DNA from: Methylotenera sp.
GTDB lineage: Bacteria; Pseudomonadota; Gammaproteobacteria; Burkholderiales; Methylophilaceae
NCBI GenBank assembly: GCA_014378845.1
Contig: JACMNB010000049.1
Location: 1-33,450, forward strand
DNA: 33,450 nucleotides
Reading direction: 5' to 3'
Positions 18,724 to 25,361 of the stretch are shown piece after piece (the stretch's first letter is position 1; the number at the start of each line of letters is the position of its first letter). A program made the position numbers and the translations under genes. A model generated the notes under the pieces. The model was not told the DNA's origin, did not search any database, and saw only the letters and a list, made by a program, of their open reading frames with translations.

Positions 18724-18746
18724 TTGATGTTCCTTTTCATTAACCG

Positions 18747-18786
18747 TTTTGGTGGGTTACGGCATAGCCTAACCCACCCTACAAAA
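18747..18786 (-). repeat. GTGGGTTA palindromic repeat between bolA-like gene and grxD
   Basis: GGTGGGTTA at 18751-18759 and TAACCCACC at 18770-18778 form a 9-bp stem around the loop CGGCATAGCC. Flanking TTTT and CTACAAAA extend the symmetry. Similar GGGTGGGTTA...TAACCCACC hairpins occur as dispersed repeats in many bacterial genomes. There is no U-run directly after the stem, so it is not a classical terminator. Confidence 0.75.
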
Positions 18787-18796
18787 TCCTATTTAT

Positions 18797-19048
18797 TTAA
18801 TTTAGCACTTTTATTTTTCCCCATTCGCTCGGCGTATACGTCTTCATGCCCAGCGCGTGAATCTCTGCGCGCATGCGGTCGCCAAGCGCAGCGTACACTA
18901 ATTGGTGTTGCGCAACCATGCGCTTACCTTCAAACGCGGGGCTGACGATGGTTGCCTCAAAATGAGTACCATCATGGCCTAATACTTGAATGTAATCACA
19001 CTCTAAATGTTGCGTAATATAACTTTTTAATTGTTCTGCGCTTAACAC
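18797..19048 (-). CDS. BolA/IbaG family protein
   Basis: Small BolA-fold protein (83 residues), IbaG-like by position and length. BolA proteins pair with monothiol glutaredoxins in iron-sulfur cluster handling. Conserved features are the Cys in LECDYIQVLG, FEATIVSPAFEGK and the AQHQLVYAALGD motif, whose histidine is the likely cluster ligand in BolA-Grx complexes. It lies between the ABC-2 exporter genes and grxD, and upstream of murA as ibaG is in E. coli. Confidence 0.93.
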   Translation of the reverse strand: MLSAEQLKSYITQHLECDYIQVLGHDGTHFEATIVSPAFEGKRMVAQHQLVYAALGDRMRAEIHALGMKTYTPSEWGKIKVLN

Positions 19049-19100
19049 TTCATTAACCCCGTAACTTAACTTCTTATTTAATATACATTGGCGAAGCTAA

Positions 19101-19913
19101 CTAGCCTCTTAATTTATAGCCTGATTTTAACATTTTTAAGCACAGCCAGGCTAATGCCGCCAGAAATGCGCTGACTACACCGAGGCTAATCCACGGCGAA
19201 ATATCGCCTTGGCCAAAAAAGCCATATCTAAATCCGTCGATCATGTAAAAAAATGGGTTAAATTTTGAAATGGTTTGCCACAACGGCGTCAAGCTATGAA
19301 TCGAATAAAATACGCCCGATAAAAATGTCAGCGGCATAATCACAAAGTTTTGAAACGCGGCCATTTGGTCAAACTTATCGGCCCAAATTCCTGCAATAAT
19401 GCCGAAAGTTCCCAGCAGCGCGCTGCCAAGCAAGGCAAAAGCCAATATCCAAATTGGGTGCATAATGGGCAAATTGACAAACCAAATGGCGACTATATAA
19501 ATGCTAAAGCCAACTAAAAGCCCGCGAATAATCGCCGCCGCTAAAAATGCGCAAAAAAATTGCACATAACTAATAGGCGTCAACAGTACAAAAACAATGC
19601 TGCCCATAATTTTTGATTGCACCAAACTGGACGAACTGTTGGCAAACGCATTTTGCAATAGCGACATCATTATTAAGCCTGGAATCAAAAATGCTTTATA
19701 TTCCACGCCTTTGTAGACTTCTACATGGCCTTCCAGCGCGTGCGAAAATATTAATAAATATAAAAGCGCAGTTAAGATGGGCGACGCAACGGTTTGAAAA
19801 GCCACCCGCCAAAAGCGAAATAACTCTTTTTTAAATAGCATATAAGCGCCGCGCCAAGCGCTAGTATCCATAAGGTTTGCAGGCACATTCTTATTTGTGA
19901 TTAAATCGTTCAT
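19101..19913 (-). CDS. ABC-2 type transporter permease (YadH-like)
   Basis: Membrane subunit of an ABC-2 exporter. It has about six hydrophobic helices, beginning after a cytoplasmic KKELFRFWRVAFQTV segment that is typical of YadH-like permeases. At 270 residues it is normal for the family. Its start overlaps the ATPase stop by 4 bp (ATGA), so the two subunits are coupled. The substrate is not known. Confidence 0.93.
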   Translation of the reverse strand: MNDLITNKNVPANLMDTSAWRGAYMLFKKELFRFWRVAFQTVASPILTALLYLLIFSHALEGHVEVYKGVEYKAFLIPGLIMMSLLQNAFANSSSSLVQSKIMGSIVFVLLTPISYVQFFCAFLAAAIIRGLLVGFSIYIVAIWFVNLPIMHPIWILAFALLGSALLGTFGIIAGIWADKFDQMAAFQNFVIMPLTFLSGVFYSIHSLTPLWQTISKFNPFFYMIDGFRYGFFGQGDISPWISLGVVSAFLAALAWLCLKMLKSGYKLRG

Positions 19914-20815
19914 CTGCTGCCCACAAGCGACATAAACACATCTTCTAAATCGGCTTCTAATAATTGCATATCGAGCACATTTACCTTGGCTTTGCGCAGT
20001 TCGCTTAAGGCAAACTCTACTTGGTTTAGCTCAGTTAAAGCCAAAGTAAATACGCCGTTTTCGCCCGTTTTTAACATCGGCAATAATGCGGTTGGCAAGC
20101 TTGCCTCGCCCAGTTGTAAACGCAAATTTTTGCCAGGTAATTTGCCGAGTAAATTGACGGTGGTGTCAAGCGCAACAATGTTGCCATCTTTCATCATTGC
20201 CACGCGCTGGCACAGCGTTTCAGCTTCTTCTAGGTAGTGCGTAGTGAGAATAATAGTGTGGCCTTCGCGGTTTAGCTTTTTGATAAACGCCCATAAAATT
20301 TGTCGCAATTCAACATCCACGCCAGCTGTGGGCTCATCCAACACAATTACGGGGGGTTTATGCACTAAGGCTTGGGCAATTAGCGCACGGCGTTTCATGC
20401 CGCCAGATAATTTACGCATATTGGTATTAGTTTTGTCAGTTAAACCAAGCTCTTCAATAATTTCATCTACCCACGCGTCATTCTCGCGGCCACGCCCAAA
20501 ATAACCCGCCTGAAAACGCAGCATTTCACGTACATTAAAAAATGGGTCAAACACTAGCTCTTGCGGCACTACGCCTAAGCTCATGCGCGCGGCTTGGTAA
20601 TCGCTCACCGTATCATGGCCCATAATCGCAATGTTGCCTTGCGTGGGCTTAATTAAGCCTGCCATTAAATTAATGAGCGTCGATTTACCCGCGCCATTTG
20701 GGCCAAGCAAGCCAAAAAACTCGCCTTGCTGAATGTGCAAATCGATGCCATTTAGCGCGCGCAAATCGCCAAATTGTTTGTGAATATTGTTAATTTGTAT
20801 GGCTGGAACAGTCAA
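19910..20815 (-). CDS. ABC-2 type transporter ATP-binding protein (YadG-like)
   Basis: ATPase subunit paired with the ABC-2 permease. Walker A is GPNGAGKST, the signature LSGGMKRR, Walker B VIVLDEPTAGVD, and the switch histidine lies in TTHYLEEAE. At 301 residues there is an extra C-terminal domain of about 80 residues, as in YadG/CcmA-type proteins. A terminator between it and mlaB suggests that it starts its own transcript; no clear promoter was identified in the 53 bp before it. Confidence 0.94.
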   Translation of the reverse strand: MTVPAIQINNIHKQFGDLRALNGIDLHIQQGEFFGLLGPNGAGKSTLINLMAGLIKPTQGNIAIMGHDTVSDYQAARMSLGVVPQELVFDPFFNVREMLRFQAGYFGRGRENDAWVDEIIEELGLTDKTNTNMRKLSGGMKRRALIAQALVHKPPVIVLDEPTAGVDVELRQILWAFIKKLNREGHTIILTTHYLEEAETLCQRVAMMKDGNIVALDTTVNLLGKLPGKNLRLQLGEASLPTALLPMLKTGENGVFTLALTELNQVEFALSELRKAKVNVLDMQLLEADLEDVFMSLVGSR

Positions 20816-20868
20816 TTTTACTCAGTTTTTTCAAATAAATTGGTTTTAAATGATGTTTAAAAAAAAAC

Positions 20869-20894
20869 AAACCCCAGCAATGTTGATGGGGTTT
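20869..20894 (-). terminator. Rho-independent terminator of the mla operon
   Basis: AAACCCCA (20869-20876) and TGGGGTTT (20887-20894) form an 8-bp stem with a 10-nt loop. On the minus strand it is followed by G and a long T-run, giving a good U-tract. It lies 70 bp beyond the mlaB stop and separates the mla operon from the ABC-2 exporter. Confidence 0.85.
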
Positions 20895-20963
20895 ATTAGT
20901 GGTGAATACAAGTTTTTGTGGCAATTTAATGCTAAATAATCAACGAACTTTTTTAAAAATTAA

Positions 20964-21245
20964 TCAGTTAATCATATCTTCTACGCCATACAATGCGGCC
21001 AAACTACTTAAATTAGCAGGCAGATTGATAAAACTCAAGGTTTTATTTTCCGTTTGCGCGCGGCGTTTCCACTCTAAAATTAAGCTTAAGGCTGTCGTAT
21101 CAATATCAGCTGAATCTGCAAAATCCACCTTAGTGGAATTTGTGATGGTAAAGCCTAGGCTAGCCGTTAAAATTGCCTTAGCATTGTCTACCACAATGTC
21201 GCCGCTAAGCTGCCAACGGTTTTCAATTTGTGCAATTTGAGACAT
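20964..21245 (-). CDS. mlaB: STAS-domain protein MlaB
   Basis: Cytoplasmic STAS-domain subunit of the MlaFEDB ABC transporter; it binds MlaF and is needed for activity. The 93-residue protein consists only of the STAS domain, with the conserved region ADIDTTALSLILEWKRRA. Sequence conservation is low in this family, so identity rests largely on position directly after mlaC. Last gene of the mla operon, before a terminator. Confidence 0.88.
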   Translation of the reverse strand: MSQIAQIENRWQLSGDIVVDNAKAILTASLGFTITNSTKVDFADSADIDTTALSLILEWKRRAQTENKTLSFINLPANLSSLAALYGVEDMIN

Positions 21246-21257
21246 GGATTTTTTTGC

Positions 21258-21878
21258 TTAGCTAGGTTTAACGCCAGCTGCCTTATTTTTGTCGGCTAAT
21301 TTTTTATTTAAGCTATCCAGTCCGTTTTGGCGGATTTCTTGTGCGAATTGGCCGCGATAATTGGTGACTAAGCTTACGCCCTCAATCACAATATCATAGA
21401 CTTTCCAAGTTGCATCTGCTTGTTTTTCAAGTGAATAGTTAACGGCGATGGGTTGACCACCTGGTTGTAAAATAGAGGTTTTAACCGATGCACTGGTAGC
21501 GCCATCTGCCATACGCAGCGGCGCATATTCAATGGTTTGATTTTTGTATTTTGAAAGCGCAGTTGAGTAGGTGCGCAATAGCAAGGACTTAAACTCTGCT
21601 TGAAAGCCAGTTTTTTGCTCTGGCGTGGCTTTTGTCCAGTTTTTGCCTAGCACCAAACGCGATACTTTATCAAAATTAAAATTAGGTAAGATTTTTTCTT
21701 GGGCAAGCGCAAATAGTTTTTCTTGGTTGCCTGATTGAATATCTTTGTCGGCTTTAACAATTGTCAGCACATCTTCTGCGGTGCGTTTCACCAACTCATC
21801 TGGCGCTTCTGCCGCAAAACTTACCGCACTAAAACACAATAAACTTAAACTAAGCAATACATTTTTCAACATTTTCAA
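21258..21878 (-). CDS. mlaC: Periplasmic phospholipid-binding protein MlaC
   Basis: Soluble periplasmic carrier that shuttles phospholipid between the outer-membrane MlaA complex and MlaFEDB. It has a cleavable signal peptide (MLKNVLLSLSLLCFSAVSFA then AEAP) and the MlaC/Ttg2D-like body including FDKVSRLVLGKNW and VYDIVIEGVSLVTNYR. Length 206 residues is normal. It lies 17 bp after mlaD. Confidence 0.95.
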   Translation of the reverse strand: MKMLKNVLLSLSLLCFSAVSFAAEAPDELVKRTAEDVLTIVKADKDIQSGNQEKLFALAQEKILPNFNFDKVSRLVLGKNWTKATPEQKTGFQAEFKSLLLRTYSTALSKYKNQTIEYAPLRMADGATSASVKTSILQPGGQPIAVNYSLEKQADATWKVYDIVIEGVSLVTNYRGQFAQEIRQNGLDSLNKKLADKNKAAGVKPS

Positions 21879-21895
21879 TTCCTTTTTTTTACTAA

Positions 21896-22498
21896 CTACG
21901 GCGCAACTGGCTGTGCAATATCAGTTTTACCTTTATTATCTAACGTATTAATTGTCGTATTAACTGTGGTGTTATCCAGCGGATTTGCACCTAACGCATC
22001 AACAACAGAACTGGTTGAACCTGAGGTTTCTGGGGCTTTTGGTGTTTCTGCTGCTTTATTATACAAAAACTGGCTAATCATTTTTTCTAACACTACTGCA
22101 TCTTGCGTTTTGATGATTTTATCACCGTTTTGCAATTTGGCATCGTCGCCGCCCGCTTCTAAGCCAATATACTGCTCACCCAACAGGCCTGCTGTAAAAA
22201 TACTGGCAAAGGTATCTTTAGGAAAAACATACCGTTTATCCACGCTAAGACTGACCACCGCCTCAAAAGTTGTGGCGTCAAATTTAATTTCGCTTACCCG
22301 CCCAACCACCACGCCCGCACTTTTAACGGGTGCGCGCGGTTTTAAACCGCCAATATTTTCAAAGTTGGCCGTCACCGTGTAGGTTGCGCCAATATTACTG
22401 GTGGTTAAATTACCCACCTTCATCGCCAAGCCAAGCAAAGCCGCTACGCCAAGCGCCACAAATATGCCCACCCACAAATCTATCGTTGATCTTTCCAT
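21896..22498 (-). CDS. mlaD: MCE-domain protein MlaD
   Basis: Inner-membrane anchored MCE-domain subunit that forms a hexameric ring and hydrophobic channel. The N-terminal helix (about residues 7-25, DLWVGIFVALGVAALLGLAM) is followed by a single MCE domain (about 36-115), recognisable from FENIGGLKPRAPVKSAGVVVG and AGLLGEQYIGLEAGG. The C-terminal 50 residues are Thr/Asn/Ser-rich and probably disordered. It is separated from mlaE by 104 bp containing short repeats, a wider gap than elsewhere in the operon. Confidence 0.95.
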   Translation of the reverse strand: MERSTIDLWVGIFVALGVAALLGLAMKVGNLTTSNIGATYTVTANFENIGGLKPRAPVKSAGVVVGRVSEIKFDATTFEAVVSLSVDKRYVFPKDTFASIFTAGLLGEQYIGLEAGGDDAKLQNGDKIIKTQDAVVLEKMISQFLYNKAAETPKAPETSGSTSSVVDALGANPLDNTTVNTTINTLDNKGKTDIAQPVAP

Positions 22499-22568
22499 CT
22501 TTTTCCCCTACAGAGATTATTCTAAGATTAACTTAAACGTTAAGCCGAATCTTTTAAGATTAATTTGC

Positions 22569-22602
22569 GTTTTAAAGTTTGTTTTAAAGTGTGTTTTTAA
22601 GT
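22569..22602 (-). repeat. 12-bp triplicate repeat in the mlaE-mlaD spacer
   Basis: GTTTTAAAGT (plus strand) occurs at 22569-22578 and 22581-22590, with a variant GTTTTTAAGT at 22593-22602, a strict 12-bp period. It occupies the end of the mlaE-mlaD spacer, up to the mlaE stop region. No function is evident. Confidence 0.7.
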
Positions 22603-23409
22603 CTAAATGTTAATCATAAACGAGGTTAATATAAAATCTAAACCTAATACAACTAACGATGACGTCACCACCGTGCGCGTTGTGGCGCGGCTTACGCCTT
22701 CAGCAGTTGGCGGCGCGTCATAGCCTTCAAATATCGCAATAATCGTGCAAGCCACACCAAACACCACGCTTTTAAACATGCCATTTAAAATGTCATGTTG
22801 CCAATCGACACTGGCCTGCATTTGCGACCAAAACGCGCCAGCGTCCACGCCAATTAACGGCACAGCCACCAAATATCCTCCCAATACGCCCACCATACAA
22901 AATAAGGCGGCCAATATTGGCATGGCAATTACGCCCGCCCAAAACCGTGGCGCCAGCACACGCGCAATTGGGCTAACCGCCATCATTTCCATCGCAGATA
23001 ATTGTTCAGTCGCTTTCATTAGGCCAATTTCTGCGGTAATGGCGGTGCCAGCGCGGCCCGCGAATAATAGCGCAGTAATCACAGGGCCAAGTTCGCGCAC
23101 TAGCGATAGCGCAACTAACACGCCAATGGCTTCAGATGAGCCATAGGTTTGCAAGGTATTGTAGCCTTGCAAGCCAAGTACCATGCCGACAAAAAACGCC
23201 GAAACCAAGATAATAATGAGCGACATTACGCCCGTAAAATACACCTCGCGCACCACTAAGCGCGGGCGGCGTAAGCATTCGCCAGACGAAACCACGATTA
23301 AACCAAATAAGCGCGCGCCAGCGCCCATGCGCCAAATACGCTCGGTAAATCGGCTGCCAATATTACGCAATGTGCGAATTGCGCTGGTTAATAATTTAGA
23401 GCGAATCAT
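22603..23409 (-). CDS. mlaE: ABC transporter permease MlaE
   Basis: Membrane subunit of the MlaFEDB lipid transporter. The 268-residue protein has the MlaE/YrbE layout: an N-terminal interfacial helix, then about five membrane helices. It contains the conserved ELGPVITALLFAGRAGTAITAEIG segment (near 115-138) and the FGVACTIIAIFEGYDA segment near the C-terminus. Its start overlaps mlaF by 4 bp, implying coupled translation. Confidence 0.96.
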   Translation of the reverse strand: MIRSKLLTSAIRTLRNIGSRFTERIWRMGAGARLFGLIVVSSGECLRRPRLVVREVYFTGVMSLIIILVSAFFVGMVLGLQGYNTLQTYGSSEAIGVLVALSLVRELGPVITALLFAGRAGTAITAEIGLMKATEQLSAMEMMAVSPIARVLAPRFWAGVIAMPILAALFCMVGVLGGYLVAVPLIGVDAGAFWSQMQASVDWQHDILNGMFKSVVFGVACTIIAIFEGYDAPPTAEGVSRATTRTVVTSSLVVLGLDFILTSFMINI

Positions 23410-24257
23410 TCTTGTAGCTGCCTTGTGTGTTCAAAAGCGCGCTGTTCAAAACCCAATAACTCTGTTTTATAATCTGCGGCCGCGTAGTGAAATGGCACGG
23501 GCCCATCTTTTTCGCCATGCACAAATTGGTGCACAAACGGTAAATGTGAGTTACGCAAGTCGTCAGGCGTGCCTTCAGCCGCCACGGTGCCACCCGCCAC
23601 AAAATACACATAATCGGCAATTGAAAATGTTTCTTTTACATCGTGCGACACAATAATAGAAGTTGCGCCAAGCGCATCGTTAAGCGTGCGAATTAAATCG
23701 CAAATCACGCCCATCGAGATTGGGTCTAGGCCAGCAAACGGCTCGTCATACATAATAATATCGGGGTCTAGCGCAATGGCGCGCGCTAACGATACGCGCC
23801 GCCCCATGCCGCCAGAAAGCTCAGTTGGCATCAGCTGGTGTGCGCCGCGCAGGCCAACCGCATTAAGCTTCATTAACACCAAATCGTGAATCATGCTTTC
23901 AGGCAAATCGGTATGCTCACGCATCGGAAAAGCCACGTTTTCATACACTGATAAATCGGTGAACAAGGCGCCTTGCTGAAACAACATGCCCATTTTACGG
24001 CGCAATTGATAAATGCCATCGCGACTTTGTTGATGCACCACTTGACCTTCAACTCGCACTTGGCCTTTGTTTGGTTTCAATTGCCCGCCAATTAAGCGTA
24101 ATAGCGTCGTTTTGCCAGATCCGCTGCCGCCCATAATAGCCACCACTTTGCCACGCGGAAACGCCATATTGATGCCCTGATGCAACATGCGGCCTTTGTA
24201 GCCAAACGAGAGATTATCAATCTCTACGATATTTTGCGGGTCGGTGGTTTGAGTCAT
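23406..24257 (-). CDS. mlaF: ABC transporter ATP-binding protein MlaF
   Basis: ATPase that powers MlaFEDB lipid transport across the inner-membrane/periplasm boundary. Walker A is GGSGSGKTT, the signature LSGGMGRRVSLARAI, Walker B IIMYDEPFAGLDP, and the switch histidine is in IVSHDVKET. The C-terminal tail of about 25 residues is where MlaF proteins contact each other and MlaB. First gene of mlaFEDCB, the same order as in E. coli. Confidence 0.96.
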   Translation of the reverse strand: MTQTTDPQNIVEIDNLSFGYKGRMLHQGINMAFPRGKVVAIMGGSGSGKTTLLRLIGGQLKPNKGQVRVEGQVVHQQSRDGIYQLRRKMGMLFQQGALFTDLSVYENVAFPMREHTDLPESMIHDLVLMKLNAVGLRGAHQLMPTELSGGMGRRVSLARAIALDPDIIMYDEPFAGLDPISMGVICDLIRTLNDALGATSIIVSHDVKETFSIADYVYFVAGGTVAAEGTPDDLRNSHLPFVHQFVHGEKDGPVPFHYAAADYKTELLGFEQRAFEHTRQLQE

Positions 24258-24367
24258 TCGATTTTAATAGTTATGCACTACGTTTTAATTTTGGTTTATT
24301 TTAAATCAAATCGCGCAACAAGCAAGTGAGAAATCAAAAAGCCATGATAAATGGTAAAGTTGAAAAC

Positions 24368-24396
24368 AAAAAAACCCGCGCTGGGCGGGTTTTTTT
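24368..24396 (-). terminator. Rho-independent terminator downstream of the pseudopilin gene
   Basis: ACCCGC/GCGGGT stem with a 5-nt loop, extended on both sides by seven A-T pairs, so a U-tract follows the stem in either direction. It lies 18 bp beyond the pseudopilin stop and before mlaF. Confidence 0.9.
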
Positions 24397-24414
24397 GCTA
24401 GATTATTATACTGA

Positions 24415-25068
24415 TTATATTGCCATGCAAACCGTATATTGCGCCGCTGGAGCAGCAGTTATTGTCGCTGTTGGCAATCCTGGGCCTGGTACGCCTGTGG
24501 CTACTACACGCAAATTACCAGTAGCTGTATTGCCATCATCCAAAGTTGTATCGAGTTGCGTTGCATCTCTCCCTAAAATTAGGTCAGAACACACTGCATA
24601 AGCACCTGTCATCAATGTAATGGTAGTAAATGGTGTAGTTCCAGCAATGCTCTGCACGCCAATTCTGCCGCCATTAGAGTTTCTTGGTTGAAACTCAGGT
24701 GTCCCAGTTGCCGTTGAACCTGGTGCCAAACCTGCCAAACGTACATGCTCCCAGAACAGATATGATTCATCTGCTGGTGCTGCCGAATTCCAAGCACCGT
24801 TAATTTGGCCATTACCTGCTAACAGAGCTGCACCTGGAGTTGCCCCCGCTAGATGCGTAGCTACCGCAGGATCATCACCTGGCAATGCTCTGAAGCGGTC
24901 TTGATAACCATAAATATAAACTTGAATATTTTGGAATTCACGCGTCAGACTTTTAACGCGCGCACTATTAATCAGCTCTTGCCCGCGCAGCACGCCGCCC
25001 AGCAATAAGCCAATAATCACCAGCACAATGGCTAGCTCGATGAGGGTAAAACCTGCTTGTTTGTTCAT
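24415..25068 (-). CDS. Type II secretion / type IV pilus-like pseudopilin
   Basis: The N-terminus MNKQAGFTLIELAIVLVIIG is a prepilin: cleavage is expected between G6 and F7, with the conserved Glu at mature position 5 and a long hydrophobic helix. The 217-residue body is Gly/Ala/Thr-rich and has two cysteines near the C-terminus (AVCSDL and YTVCMAI) that could form the disulfide loop of pilins. It stands alone, without assembly ATPase, secretin or prepilin peptidase nearby. A candidate sigma-54 promoter and an AAAGGAT ribosome-binding site precede it and a terminator follows. Which machine it serves is unknown. Confidence 0.9.
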   Translation of the reverse strand: MNKQAGFTLIELAIVLVIIGLLLGGVLRGQELINSARVKSLTREFQNIQVYIYGYQDRFRALPGDDPAVATHLAGATPGAALLAGNGQINGAWNSAAPADESYLFWEHVRLAGLAPGSTATGTPEFQPRNSNGGRIGVQSIAGTTPFTTITLMTGAYAVCSDLILGRDATQLDTTLDDGNTATGNLRVVATGVPGPGLPTATITAAPAAQYTVCMAI

Positions 25069-25138
25069 TAATGGTATCCTTTGCTTGTTATTTTAAGTAC
25101 GGTTTTATCTGAAACTTATAGTGAATGGAGAAAAAACA

Positions 25139-25154
25139 TGCAATTGTCATGCCA
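25139..25154 (-). promoter_or_regulatory. Candidate sigma-54 (RpoN) promoter of the pseudopilin gene
   Basis: The minus strand reads TGGCATGACAATTGCA. It matches the RpoN consensus TGGCAYR-N4-TTGCW, with GG and GC elements exactly 10 bp apart. The predicted start of transcription, about 12 nt downstream, gives a leader of roughly 60 nt before the ATG. Sigma-54 promoters are common for pilin genes. Confidence 0.7.
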
Positions 25155-25310
25155 ATCTAGTAAATGTTAATTTATGCGGCATTCCGATTGATTAAAAGGC
25201 CTAATCAGACTAAAAAAGATGAAATTTCAACATTATTGCCAAAATTTTGACATTACTGTTAACACTCTGTTACAACTGACTTTTTTAGATTATGCTACTG
25301 CTTACTTGAT

Positions 25311-25316
25311 TATAAT
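25311..25316 (+). promoter_or_regulatory. Candidate -10 box of the histidine kinase gene
   Basis: A perfect TATAAT lies 45 bp upstream of the kinase ATG. There is no recognisable -35 hexamer at normal spacing, so the assignment is weak. Confidence 0.3.
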
Positions 25317-25361
25317 AACTTTACCTAAGCAAGTTATCAGCCAATTTTAGGCCGCCAAATT

